A stretch of 64,000 nt of DNA from CAYNWK01 sp964400875 (GCA_964400875.1 CAYNWK010000001.1:80909-144908), one strand, 5' to 3'; counted from the stretch's first letter, positions 18,194 to 27,236 are shown. Translations and numbers: made by a program. Notes: generated from the sequence alone by a model not told the origin.

Positions 18194-20224
18194 ATGAACT
18201 CCACAACCCGGCTGCGCTACCTGTTCAAAGCTTTCCGGGAGCTGGGCTTGCAACAGGTTCTACTGTATACCAGCTACCAGTTGGGCCTGCGCAGCGGTTA
18301 CTATCGCCTGAAAACGCCTGTGCGCCCGCTCAACGCCGAGAGGGCTTACTCCCTCAACGCTGGATTGATCGAATTGCCCCACCCGGATGAAGTCGCGTCG
18401 GTCATTGGCGCTCCTGGGGTAATGGCGTTGAACACTTCCGCCGAAGAGATCGTCTCCGGCAGCGTAAAGGTCTTTGGAGCATTAACTATACCGCTGTCGC
18501 TGTCGCTGCCCTCGCACGCACGGCACTGGAGCGCCTATGCCCGGGGGTTAAATCCAGATGGTGTGAGCGATATCAAAATCCTGTGGGAGCCGGCGCGCTT
18601 CGGGTGGGCTTATACACTGGGCTGCGCCTACCACGTCACCGGGGATGAAAGCTTTGCCGAAGCCTTCTGGCGAAACACGGAAACTTTTATCCAGGCTAAC
18701 CCGCCCAACCTGGGACCGCACTGGTCCTCGGCGCAGGAAGTCGCCTTGCGGCTGATCGCGCTGGCCTGGGCATACCAGGCGTTTTCTCGCTCAAAACATT
18801 CGAACCCGTCCAGGGTTGAATCGCTCGCCAGGGCGATGGCCGCGCATGCCAACCGGCTGCCGCTTACCCTAAATTATGCCCGCGCCCAAAACAACAATCA
18901 CCTGCTTTCGGAGGCTACTGGGCTGTTCACCGCAGGCCTGGTACTGCCAGATCATCCAGACTCCCCTGGCTGGCGGACGCTGGGTATGCGCTGGCTCAAC
19001 CGAGGATTTGCCGATCAGATCGCCCCTGATGGTTCTTACGTGCAACACAGCGCCAATTACCACCGCCTGATGCTGCAACTCGCCGCATGGGTCGATGCTT
19101 TGCTGGTCCATCAACCCATGAGCAGCGGAGAACCCTTCAGCCCTCAGGTGAGGAACCGCCTGGCATCCGGGACGCGCTGGCTGCTGCGCCTGCTCGACGG
19201 AGAAAGCGGGCAGACCCCCAACCTTGGCCCGAATGACGGCGCCTATATCCAGCCGCTCAGCGTGCTGCCCTTTCGGGACTACCGACCCGCGCTGCAATCC
19301 GCTGCGCTTGCCTTTCTAGGCCAGCCCGCCTTTCCCCCGGGAGCTTGGGACGATCTCAGCCTCTGGCTTGGTTTTAGGCCCGGCAAAAGCAACCCAGAAT
19401 ACCGGCTAATCACGAGAAGGATCGGGCAAGCTCCCCACCGCCTGGATAACGGAGATTCTTGGGCGTACCTGCGAGCAGCCCGCTTCGAATCACGCCCCGG
19501 TCACGCCGACCAGCTGCACCTGGACCTTTGGTGGCGAGGCCTTAACTTGGCCCGCGACCCGGGAACGTTTTCCTACAACGCGCCGCCGCCCTGGGATAAC
19601 CCGCTGGCGCATACCGCCGTACACAACACCCTGAGTGTGGACGACTGTGACCAGATGACTCGCGCGGGGCGGTTTTTGTGGCTGGATTGGGCTCAGGCTG
19701 AAGTTAATTCGTATGAAGAAGCCGAAGACGGTTCCTGGGAGCGAATGAGCGCGGAGCACGACGGCTACCAGGAATTGGGAGTGCTCCACAGGCGGGAGGT
19801 GAGCGCATACCGAGACGGTCGCTGGGAGGTGGTCGATAGCTTGCTACCGCCCTCCCAAAGCCCTGAGAATGGCGGCAAAACGGGGGCGCACTTCCTGCGG
19901 TTGCACTGGCTGTTGCCGGATTGGCAGTGGGAGGTGGAAGCCGACCTGATGGCGTTGACCTGCCGGATTCTCTCTCCCTTCGGCTGGGTCAGCCTGCTAA
20001 TCGACCTGCCGCCAGAATCCCAACCCGGTAAGGCCGTGCAGCTTTTCAAGACCCAGATCGTGCGGGCTGGAAGGGTTCTGTACGGAAATGGCGAAGTCTC
20101 TCCGAGCCATGGGTGGTTCTCGCCCACTTACAGCGTGAAAGAACCGGCGCTTTCCGTGGCGGTTACTACCTCAGGGCATTTGCCCATGACCATCCGGAGC
20201 CGCTGGCAGCTGCCCGGCGAGTAA
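18194..20224 (+). CDS. Heparinase II/III-family protein (polysaccharide lyase-like)
   Basis: 676 residues. An N-terminal alpha/alpha-toroid part (about 60-400, containing ARAQNNNHLLSEATGLFTAG and DGSYVQHSANYHRLMLQLAA) is followed by a beta-rich C-terminal domain from about 430 (ADQLHLDLWWRGLNLARDPG, AVHNTLSVDD). This is the layout of heparinase II/III-like lyases. The Asn-His and Tyr-His pairs seen are candidates for the lyase active site. No signal peptide is visible, so it may act at or inside the membrane during glycan assembly. Similar genes occur with bi-domain oxidoreductases in exopolysaccharide loci. ATG 18194 was chosen; the frame extends upstream only over the preceding gene. Confidence 0.85.
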   Translation: MNSTTRLRYLFKAFRELGLQQVLLYTSYQLGLRSGYYRLKTPVRPLNAERAYSLNAGLIELPHPDEVASVIGAPGVMALNTSAEEIVSGSVKVFGALTIPLSLSLPSHARHWSAYARGLNPDGVSDIKILWEPARFGWAYTLGCAYHVTGDESFAEAFWRNTETFIQANPPNLGPHWSSAQEVALRLIALAWAYQAFSRSKHSNPSRVESLARAMAAHANRLPLTLNYARAQNNNHLLSEATGLFTAGLVLPDHPDSPGWRTLGMRWLNRGFADQIAPDGSYVQHSANYHRLMLQLAAWVDALLVHQPMSSGEPFSPQVRNRLASGTRWLLRLLDGESGQTPNLGPNDGAYIQPLSVLPFRDYRPALQSAALAFLGQPAFPPGAWDDLSLWLGFRPGKSNPEYRLITRRIGQAPHRLDNGDSWAYLRAARFESRPGHADQLHLDLWWRGLNLARDPGTFSYNAPPPWDNPLAHTAVHNTLSVDDCDQMTRAGRFLWLDWAQAEVNSYEEAEDGSWERMSAEHDGYQELGVLHRREVSAYRDGRWEVVDSLLPPSQSPENGGKTGAHFLRLHWLLPDWQWEVEADLMALTCRILSPFGWVSLLIDLPPESQPGKAVQLFKTQIVRAGRVLYGNGEVSPSHGWFSPTYSVKEPALSVAVTTSGHLPMTIRSRWQLPGE

Positions 20225-20248
20225 AATTAGCATTCTTAATACGCCTGT

Positions 20249-21469
20249 ATGCACATCCTGCTCATCCACCAATCATTCGCTGCGCTTAATGAACCAGGCG
20301 GCACCCGGCACCACGAATTCGCCCGCTTGCTGGCGGAACGCGGCCACCGCGTGACCGTAATCGCCAGCCCGGTCAGCTACCTGACCGGCTCAGCGGCGAG
20401 CGAACGCCTTCCCTGGGTCACCCGAGAATATGATGGGGAATGCATCACGATCCTGCGGGCTTACACCTATTCCGCCCTGCATAAAAGCTTCTTTCACCGA
20501 CTGCTGAGCTTCATCAGCTTCATGTTCTCTTCGCTGGTAATCGGCTGGCGGATCCCCAGGGTGGATCTGGTATGGGGGACTTCGCCGCCCATCACCCAGG
20601 GGTTGACCGCCTGGGCGCTGGCGCGGTTGAAAGGCGCTCCGCTGCTCTTCGAAGTGCGCGATCTTTGGCCTGCCTTCGCGGTGGCGGTAGGCGTGCTTAA
20701 ACAGCCGCTTTTAATCCGCATCGCTGAGGGGATGGAACGGTTCCTATACCGCCACGCCGACCTGGTGATGGTGAATTCCCCGGGCTTCATCGAGCATGTC
20801 GAGGCGCGCGGCGCCGGAGAAGTCGCCCTCATTCCCAACGGCGCGGACGTCGCCATGTTCGATCCACAGGACGATGGAGAAGCCTTCCGGCGAGCCCACG
20901 ATTTGGTGGGAAAATTCGTAGCGCTGTACGCCGGCGCGCACGGGATGTCCAACGATCTGGGCGTGCTGCTCCAAGCGGCCGCGCTTCTCCGCGATCGGCC
21001 CAGGATCGCACTGGTGCTGTTGGGGGATGGCAAAGAGAAGGCCTTCCTGATGACCAAGGCTGTCAAATTGGGATTGGGCAACGTCCACTTCCTGCCGCCG
21101 GTAGCAAAAAACGAGATGGGTGCGGCCTTAGCCGGGGCCGACGCCTGCATCGCCATCCTGAAACCGGTGGAACTATACAAGACGGTCTACCCAAACAAAG
21201 TATTCGACTACATGGCCGCCGGACGACCCGTGATCCTGGCTATCGACGGCGTCGTCCGGGAGGTCGTCCGTAAGGCGGAGGCCGGGATCTCGGTCAAACC
21301 GGGCGACCCCCAGGCGCTGGCAAGCGCCATCAGCGAGCTGGCCGATGATCCGTCAAGACGGCGCGCCATGGGTCACAATGGACGCCGATACGTCGAAAAG
21401 CACTTCGATCGGCCGGTCGTTGCCGCGCAGCTCGCCCGGTTGATGGAGAATATGGTAAATAAGGTATAA
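20249..21469 (+). CDS. GT4-family glycosyltransferase
   Basis: 406 residues with a GT-B fold. The N-terminal acceptor domain begins MHILLIHQSFAALNEPGGTR, with the typical glycine-rich first loop. The donor domain carries LVMVNSPGFIEHVE, LIPNGADVAMFDP, AGAHGMSNDLGVLLQAA and the nucleotide-sugar region KTVYPNKVFDYMAAGRPVIL. Transfers a sugar from a nucleotide donor, probably in assembly of a surface glycan with the two genes upstream. The gap to the heparinase-like gene is 24 bases and to the sortase 7 bases, so the four genes look like one unit. Donor and acceptor cannot be read. Confidence 0.92.
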   Translation: MHILLIHQSFAALNEPGGTRHHEFARLLAERGHRVTVIASPVSYLTGSAASERLPWVTREYDGECITILRAYTYSALHKSFFHRLLSFISFMFSSLVIGWRIPRVDLVWGTSPPITQGLTAWALARLKGAPLLFEVRDLWPAFAVAVGVLKQPLLIRIAEGMERFLYRHADLVMVNSPGFIEHVEARGAGEVALIPNGADVAMFDPQDDGEAFRRAHDLVGKFVALYAGAHGMSNDLGVLLQAAALLRDRPRIALVLLGDGKEKAFLMTKAVKLGLGNVHFLPPVAKNEMGAALAGADACIAILKPVELYKTVYPNKVFDYMAAGRPVILAIDGVVREVVRKAEAGISVKPGDPQALASAISELADDPSRRRAMGHNGRRYVEKHFDRPVVAAQLARLMENMVNKV

Positions 21470-21476
21470 TCCCCCC

Positions 21477-22397
21477 GTGCGCAGGAAAAACTCACCCGAA
21501 GACCTTTCCATTGAAGAGCTCCGCCGCCTGCTGGTTGAGAAGCGGCGCGCCTCCCGGCAGGACCGCCTGGAGCGGTTTCGCCGCACAGGCAGGGTGGTGG
21601 TGGTTTCCCCAGACACCGATGGCAACTCGTTATCCAACTTACGCTCCGGAGAGCTGGACGAATCTGAGGATGCCGCCCCAGGTAGCCTGCCTCGCTCGGG
21701 GGGTAAACGGTTCCTGGATGGATTGCTGCTCATGGTCGAGATCCTGGCGGTGGCAGGCCTGCTCTTCGTACTCTATAACGGGATGGGCTTGCTTCAGGAC
21801 CTCAACCAGGAAGTAGCTTCGGCGCTGGAACAGCCTACCCGGACGCCGACCCCATTGATCGTCGCGGCCGTGCTTCCTTCCGGGCACACGCCCCCCAACT
21901 CGCCCGAAGGCGCGCAATTTAATGAGGCAGAGATCCCGAGCCATCTCCAGCCGCTGGTGCAATCGCTCGCCAACATCCCCGTCCCGACTGCCGGACCCGA
22001 ACAGGCCATCAGCATCCAAATCCCCGCAATTGACGTCAACGATTGGCCCATCGTGCAGGGCGATGGTTGGGAACAGCTCAAAAAAGGCGTCGGACAGCAT
22101 GTTGGATCCGCTGACCCTGGCCAGGAAGGCAACCTGGTGTTATCCGGTCACAACGATATCTTCGGGGAGGTTTTCCGCGATCTCGATCAATTGAAGCCCG
22201 GCGACGAAGTTGTGGTCTACACAGGCCAGCGCGCTTATACTTACGTCGTCACCGGTTGGAAAGTGGTCGAACCAACCCAGGTTGAAGTGATGGATCCCGG
22301 CTCCCACGCTTCCCTGACGTTGATCTCTTGTTACCCCTATCTGGTAGACAAAAAGCGCATCGTGGTCACTGCCCGGCTGAAGAGTCAGAACGGATAA
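21477..22397 (+). CDS. Sortase-family transpeptidase
   Basis: 306 residues. A charged cytoplasmic N-terminus (1-75, with EELRRLLVEKRRASRQ) is followed by one membrane helix (LLLMVEILAVAGLLFVLY, about 82-99), a proline/threonine-rich stalk and the catalytic domain from about 175. The triad is visible: H225 in LSGHND, C285 in TLISCYPY and R294 in DKKRIVV. Sortases join surface proteins bearing a C-terminal sorting motif to the envelope, or to each other as pili. No substrate with an LPxTG-like tail was found in this window. The start is GTG 21477, seven bases after the GT4 stop, with no clear ribosome binding site. Confidence 0.92.
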   Translation: MRRKNSPEDLSIEELRRLLVEKRRASRQDRLERFRRTGRVVVVSPDTDGNSLSNLRSGELDESEDAAPGSLPRSGGKRFLDGLLLMVEILAVAGLLFVLYNGMGLLQDLNQEVASALEQPTRTPTPLIVAAVLPSGHTPPNSPEGAQFNEAEIPSHLQPLVQSLANIPVPTAGPEQAISIQIPAIDVNDWPIVQGDGWEQLKKGVGQHVGSADPGQEGNLVLSGHNDIFGEVFRDLDQLKPGDEVVVYTGQRAYTYVVTGWKVVEPTQVEVMDPGSHASLTLISCYPYLVDKKRIVVTARLKSQNG

Positions 22398-22498
22398 TTT
22401 TAGTTCCCTAGTTACGCAGTCAAGGCTCCCACCAATGGCGTAAATGCTTGACTGATTAATCAACCAGAAATTTCATTGCAATAATTGGAGAAAAGCTT

Positions 22499-22666
22499 AT
22501 GAGCAGGAATCGCAAACGTCAATCCCGCTATTCAGGCACAAGCCGTTCCTCGGCTGAAGATTTCAACCCAGATTACTCGTACGTGATTAAAGACCTGCGG
22601 CGCATTGGCATGCTCGCCGGCAGTTTTTTGGTGATCCTGGTTGCACTCTCCTTCATTTTGAACTGA
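22499..22666 (+). CDS. Small single-helix membrane protein (55 residues)
   Basis: A complete short gene: ATG 22499, GGAG nine bases upstream, TGA at 22664. The protein has a very basic, serine-rich N-terminus (SRNRKRQSRYSGTSRSS), then NPDYSYVIKDLRRIGMLAG and one membrane helix (SFLVILVALSFIL) at the very C-terminus. Charge distribution suggests the N-terminus stays in the cytoplasm. It lies between the sortase and the first AI-2E permease with a 22-base gap to the latter. Function unknown. The clean ribosome binding site, protein-like composition and stop just before the next gene argue that it is real. A stem (CAGTCAAG/CTTGACTG) lies just upstream at 22417-22454. Confidence 0.75.
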   Translation: MSRNRKRQSRYSGTSRSSAEDFNPDYSYVIKDLRRIGMLAGSFLVILVALSFILN

Positions 22667-22688
22667 TCGCCCAGAGGTAGGGGGAAAA

Positions 22689-23831
22689 ATGGACGCTCAA
22701 CGCATCCGCTGGTCCCCGCCGGTAAAGATAACGGTCAGTATTCTATTGCTGATCTTTATCATCTACCTGTTATTCCGCTTCAGCGTTGTCATCCCACCGT
22801 TCATCCTGGCGCTCATTCTGGCATACATCCTTACCCCACTGGTGGCGCGCCTTGAAGATCAGTTGGAGATCTCGCGGGGTTTTGCCTCGTTGATCGCCTA
22901 CCTGATCCTGATCATCGTCGCCCTCATGCTGCCGCTCCTGCTTTTGCCTCCCCTTGCGAGCCAGCTGGCAGTGCTTAATGTAGACATTCAGTTGCTCCTG
23001 GAGCAGCTGAACGGGCTGATCGGGCGCCAGTACAATGTACTGGGGTTGACGTTGGACGGTTCGCAACTTGTCCAGCAGCTGACGACCTCGCTGCAGGGCC
23101 TGGTTGAGCCCTTTATCGGGCAGACGCTGACGCTCTTAGTCGACATAATCTCCTCAACAGTATGGGTGATCTTTATTTTAGTGGTATCCTTTTACCTGGT
23201 CAAAGATGGACCTGAGATCAGAAAACGCTTGGAACGGTTGCCGCCAAAGGAATACCGTGCGGATTACATCCGTTTGCGAGATGAGATCAATATCATCTGG
23301 TCCAGCTTTTTCCGCGGGCAACTGACACTGGCTCTGGTTGTCGGGGTCCTGCTCACCTTAGTGGGCATCATCCTGGGACTGCCGTTCGCCCTGGCCATGG
23401 GTATCCTTGCCGGATTTTTAGAATTCCTTCCCAGCATTGGTCATGCAATCTGGCTGACCATCGCTTCGATTTTGGCTTTATTTGTCGGTTCCACCTGGCT
23501 GCCAATCCCTAATTGGGCCTTCGCGCTGCTGGTCATCGGGTTGCATATCGTCTTTCAGCAATTCGACCTTAATTACTTGATCCCGCGCGTCATCGGGCAC
23601 AGCGTCCACCTGCCTCCACTGGTCATCATTCTCGGGATCGTGGCTGGAGCAGTGCTGGCGGGCATCCTGGGCATCCCGCTGGCAGCGCCTACGATCGCTT
23701 CGGCGCGCGTGATCGGCCGCTACATCTACGCTAATTTATTCGACCTGGACCCCTTTCCGCCCCAGCCTCCGGCGCCCACGCCGGCACCCCGCAGCCGCTG
23801 GTGGCAGATCTGGCGCAAAGTCGAGGATTGA
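22689..23831 (+). CDS. AI-2E-family transporter, copy 1
   Basis: 380 residues, the usual length of the AI-2E (UPF0118/PerM) family. Hydrophobic helices sit at both ends (ITVSILLLIFIIYLLFRFSV and others), with a central amphipathic region. The family hallmark is FLEFLPSIGHAIWLTIASIL, followed by HIVFQQFDLNYLIPRVIGHSVHLPP. Known members have been linked to autoinducer-2 export or Na+/H+ antiport, so substrate is uncertain. The C-terminus is a proline-rich tail. A ribosome binding site (AGGGGG) precedes the ATG. A second copy starts 17 bases downstream. Confidence 0.92.
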   Translation: MDAQRIRWSPPVKITVSILLLIFIIYLLFRFSVVIPPFILALILAYILTPLVARLEDQLEISRGFASLIAYLILIIVALMLPLLLLPPLASQLAVLNVDIQLLLEQLNGLIGRQYNVLGLTLDGSQLVQQLTTSLQGLVEPFIGQTLTLLVDIISSTVWVIFILVVSFYLVKDGPEIRKRLERLPPKEYRADYIRLRDEINIIWSSFFRGQLTLALVVGVLLTLVGIILGLPFALAMGILAGFLEFLPSIGHAIWLTIASILALFVGSTWLPIPNWAFALLVIGLHIVFQQFDLNYLIPRVIGHSVHLPPLVIILGIVAGAVLAGILGIPLAAPTIASARVIGRYIYANLFDLDPFPPQPPAPTPAPRSRWWQIWRKVED

Positions 23832-23848
23832 CACCGTAACAAGCCATT

Positions 23849-25063
23849 ATGACCGTATCCAAAAGTAGTCCATCCCCCAAGTGGAGCGCCACGACGAAAC
23901 TTGTCGTCGGCCTGACGGTCATCGCCCTGATTGTTGCCCTGTTAATCAACTTCCGATCGATCATCGGCCCGCTCTTGCTGGCTTTTATTCTGGCTTACTT
24001 GCTCCATCCAATAGCCGTCAACTTGAGCGAAACCTCCCGGTTGAGCTGGCGCTGGGCGGTCAACCTGGTCTTCCTCACCATGGTAGTGCTGGTGATCGGA
24101 TTCTTGTTCGTCGCCGGATTGACGCTCGTCGAACAGCTGCAATACTTAATCCGTGTCATCCAAAACTTCATTGTCACCCTGCCGGACCTGGCCGAAAATC
24201 TATCTTCCCAGAGCTATAACTTCCTGGGGTTGTTTGAAGTAAATCTGGCCCAGATCGATTTCGAATTCATCAGCCAGGAGCTCATCGGGGCGCTGCAAAC
24301 CGTGTTAGGCCAGGCCGGAACGATCATCAGCGGGGTCGCGGCCAGCGCCGCAGGACTGCTCGGCTGGGGGTTCTTCATCCTGATCATCGCCTACTTCCTG
24401 CTCGCCGATGCCGGGCAGGTGTCGTTTCAACTCTTCCGTATCGAGATCCCCGATTACGAAGCTGATCTCCGGCGGCTCAGCGCAGAGCTGATGGATATCT
24501 GGAATGCCTTCTTGCGCGGCCAGCTGGTGATCTCGATTCTGGTCATCCTAATTTACCTCACCCTGCTAAACATCCTGGGGGTGCGTTATTCCCTCGGTTT
24601 AGCCACCCTGGCAGGCACATCCCGTTTCGTGCCCTACGTTGGACCTCTTGTGACCGTACTCGTCACCGCTTTGGTAGCGCTGCTGCAGGGAAGCAACTAT
24701 TTCGGGTTAGTCGCCTGGCAGTTTGCCCTGCTGGTCGTGGTAATCACGTTGGTGGTCGACCAGTTCTTTGACAACCTGATCGCCCCACGATTCCTGGGTC
24801 ACGCCCTGGGGGTGCATCCCGCCGCAGTGTTGGTGGCGGCGATTATTGCTGCCAATTTAATTGGCTTGATCGGGTTGGTGCTCGCCGCCCCGGTCTTGGC
24901 GACGATCAAACTGCTGGGCCGATATACTCTTCGCAAGATGCTCGACCAGGACCCTTTTCCCGAATCCGACCAACCCTCTAAACCGAACGTAGAATTCCCC
25001 GGCACCAGGATGATCCACCGCGCCATCGAACGATGGCGCTCACGTCCCCCGGCAAAGCGTTAA
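23849..25063 (+). CDS. AI-2E-family transporter, copy 2
   Basis: 404 residues with the same architecture as the preceding gene: paired N-terminal helices (LTVIALIVALLINF, GPLLLAFILAYLLHPIAV), a middle region, then TSRFVPYVGPLVTVLVTALV and VDQFFDNLIAPRFLGHALGV, the family's conserved C-terminal block. The two proteins are tandem paralogues but well diverged. No separate promoter is seen in the 17-base gap, so they are probably co-transcribed. A bidirectional terminator follows at 25131. Confidence 0.92.
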   Translation: MTVSKSSPSPKWSATTKLVVGLTVIALIVALLINFRSIIGPLLLAFILAYLLHPIAVNLSETSRLSWRWAVNLVFLTMVVLVIGFLFVAGLTLVEQLQYLIRVIQNFIVTLPDLAENLSSQSYNFLGLFEVNLAQIDFEFISQELIGALQTVLGQAGTIISGVAASAAGLLGWGFFILIIAYFLLADAGQVSFQLFRIEIPDYEADLRRLSAELMDIWNAFLRGQLVISILVILIYLTLLNILGVRYSLGLATLAGTSRFVPYVGPLVTVLVTALVALLQGSNYFGLVAWQFALLVVVITLVVDQFFDNLIAPRFLGHALGVHPAAVLVAAIIAANLIGLIGLVLAAPVLATIKLLGRYTLRKMLDQDPFPESDQPSKPNVEFPGTRMIHRAIERWRSRPPAKR

Positions 25064-25130
25064 CCTAGGCGGAAATTAGGGGCTTCTCACCCGACAACCG
25101 CCGCTGAGTGGCCCAATTAAAGAACAAAAA

Positions 25131-25165
25131 CTCGCTCCCTGAATTGTCCGTGGAGCGAGTTTTTT
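25131..25165. terminator. Bidirectional terminator between AI-2E copy 2 and dnaA
   Basis: The perfect stem CTCGCTCC/GGAGCGAG (25131-25138 and 25152-25159) is followed by six Ts on the plus strand and preceded by five As, giving a T run on the minus strand. It serves two genes that converge here. Confidence 0.85.
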
Positions 25166-25184
25166 CTGCGGGGTCTGCAGCAGT

Positions 25185-26537
25185 TTATAAAGCTAAGCTG
25201 GGTTCAGCATACAGTTTTTCACGAATATCGATCACCTGTCGGCGCAGCTTGTCATCCGTTTCCAACAGGTCTGCGATCTTATCGCACCCGTACATGACGG
25301 TAGTGTGATCGCGGCCGCCGAGCGCATCTCCTATCTGGGGCAGCGATGCGCTGGACTCCTCGCGGAGCAGATACATGACGATCTGGCGGGGCAGGGCAAC
25401 TTTGCGCGAGCGATCGCGTCCCAGGATCTGATCGGCGTCAAGACCAAAGGCTCGTGCAACTGTCTCGACAACCGCATCCGGCTGGACCTCCGTCCGGCGG
25501 GGCAGCAGGTCGGAGAGCGCTGCATCGACCAGCTGCTGGGAGAGCGCCATGCCGCTCAAATCCGAGAAAGCGACCACCCTGGTCAGGGCGCCTTCCAACT
25601 CCCGGATGTTCGACTGCACTTTCCGGGCGATAACCTCCAGGATCTCATTGGAGATGCGGTAGCCGCCGCGTTCAGCCTTCGAGCGCAGGATTGCGAGCCG
25701 GGTTTCAAAATCCGGGTGCTGGATATCCGCCGTCAAGCCCCACTCGAAACGCGAGCGCAGGCGTTCCTCCAACGTCACCAGGGCTTTCGGCGGTCGATCC
25801 GAACTGATCACCAGCTGTTTATCCTGACCATGCAGGGTGTTGAAGGTATGAAAGAATTCTTCTTGAGTCGATTCTTTGCCAGCGATGAATTGAATGTCGT
25901 CGATCAGTAAGATATCGATCCGGCGGTATTTATCGCGGAACGCCTGGGTCGTGTGAGAGCGGATCGCGCTGATCAGGTCGTTGGTAAATTCTTCAGAAGA
26001 TACATAGAGGACCTGCATGCCGCGCTCGATGATGGCGTTGCCGATGGCATGCAATAAATGAGTTTTCCCCAAACCAACGCCGCCGTATAAAAAGAGCGGG
26101 TTATAGGCTTTCGCCGGCTGTTCAGCCACGGCTAACGAAGCGGCGTGTGCCAAGCGGTTGCTGGGACCGACGACAAAATTTTCGAAAGAGTATCGCGTGT
26201 TCAGCGTTAAGCTGGAAGAGGCCGGCGTTGAATTGTTTTCATGGTAATACTGCTCCGTTTCGACCGTTTCTTCCACATATTTGGGAGCAGGATTCTGCCA
26301 TACAACGAAGCGCACCTCTACGGAGCGATTCATGATCCCGGCCAATATCCGGTTAACCGTGCTGGAAAGACGGCTTTCCAACCAATCCCGGGCATAGGCA
26401 TTTTGTACGCCGACGATGAAAGCGCCATCTTCGTAAGAGATGTATTCGGCGCCGCGTACCCAGGTTTCAAACGCTCCTTGCGACATTTCCAGTTGCAACT
26501 GACCTATGGCAGCCTGCCAGGCTTGTTCAGCTTTCAT
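25185..26537 (-). CDS. dnaA: Chromosomal replication initiator DnaA
   Basis: 450 residues. Domain I (about 1-85) is followed by a linker. The AAA+ domain begins at YSFENFVVGPSNRLAHAASL and contains Walker A GGVGLGKTHLLHA at about 152-164 and Walker B ILLIDDIQFIAG. Domain IV carries the DnaA signature GGRDHTTVMYGCDKI near 405-419, which binds DnaA boxes. The frame is open 15 codons further upstream, but GGAGGAGG lies nine bases before ATG 26537, which fixes the start. dnaN, recF and gyrB are not beside it; its neighbour is dnaK, divergently oriented across a 700-base region. That arrangement is unusual. Confidence 0.97.
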   Translation of the reverse strand: MKAEQAWQAAIGQLQLEMSQGAFETWVRGAEYISYEDGAFIVGVQNAYARDWLESRLSSTVNRILAGIMNRSVEVRFVVWQNPAPKYVEETVETEQYYHENNSTPASSSLTLNTRYSFENFVVGPSNRLAHAASLAVAEQPAKAYNPLFLYGGVGLGKTHLLHAIGNAIIERGMQVLYVSSEEFTNDLISAIRSHTTQAFRDKYRRIDILLIDDIQFIAGKESTQEEFFHTFNTLHGQDKQLVISSDRPPKALVTLEERLRSRFEWGLTADIQHPDFETRLAILRSKAERGGYRISNEILEVIARKVQSNIRELEGALTRVVAFSDLSGMALSQQLVDAALSDLLPRRTEVQPDAVVETVARAFGLDADQILGRDRSRKVALPRQIVMYLLREESSASLPQIGDALGGRDHTTVMYGCDKIADLLETDDKLRRQVIDIREKLYAEPSLAL

Positions 26538-27236
26538 GCTTTTGCACCTCCTCCGTATTAGTCTCTCGACTGCATTGTGCATCTGGCAGGCGTGTAAACA
26601 GAAACCCTGACCATCTTGCCTGGATGGAGGGTAAATCTAAAAGATAGATCTCCAGTTCTGCCTATGAAAACCTTGCCGCAGTAGGTGGACCAACCCCCAA
26701 AATCGCCACCGATTTGACCCGAACGACAAGTGTGCCTGCAGGTTGTATTCTAGCAGATAGGTTATGCCAAGCGCAAGCTTTTTATCCTACGGAATCCTAA
26801 AAAAACCAAAAACTTTAAGATTAGCTTTCTTAAAGGATTGCCGCGCGGTAAGGAATATTTTTCGGAGCAATTCGTTAACATTTTACCCCCAAATTTAGGC
26901 AACCGCGCGAGGAATACCCCCGTATCTGGGGATAAAACCGGGTTCCTGGCGAAAAACCCCAGGGCTGGGATAGTAATGTTAAACTGTCGTTAACAAAGAA
27001 TCCGATCGATTTTGGAAAGCTCCTTCCGAATTTGGAATCGGGTTGATCGTGGCTTGCATTCTGCACCCTTCGCCCTACGGAACTGGCACGATGCTTGTAA
27101 CCTTCGATAGCATCCAGGATTTTGATATCCCTCCTATATGATGTTAACAGTATTCTTGCGTTCTTCCGGTATGATAATAACGCAAACATTTTAGAAAATT
27201 ATCGAAAAAGATTCCAAAAGAAAAGAGGAGATTTTT
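26538..27236. other. 700-bp dnaA-dnaK intergenic region with repeats (possible origin or control region)
   Basis: No convincing gene is seen. The region holds an AT-rich inverted repeat CTTTAAG-N9-CTTAAAG (26813-26835). It also has two imperfect direct copies of CCGCGCG...AGGAATA (26841-26857 and 26903-26916) and three GTTAAC sites (26874, 26989, 27143). One near-match to a DnaA box reads TTATCCCCA on the minus strand at 26927-26935, and weaker matches lie at 26576 and 26762. These suit an origin or complex regulation, but a true DnaA-box cluster is not visible by eye. Confidence 0.35.
26747..26776 (-). promoter_or_regulatory. Candidate dnaA promoter
   Basis: The minus strand reads TTGCGC, an 18-base spacer, then TAGAAT with the TG extension (TGCTAGAAT, 26755-26747). 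Transcription from about 26740 would give a leader of about 200 bases before dnaA. Confidence 0.45.

Noticed and set aside
27100..27236. CIRCE heat-shock operator before dnaK
   Set aside because: No TTAGCACTC-N9-GAGTGCTAA-like inverted repeat was found.
26538..27236. Definite oriC call
   Set aside because: Only one one-mismatch DnaA box is visible. Several clustered boxes would be needed, so it is listed only as a possibility.
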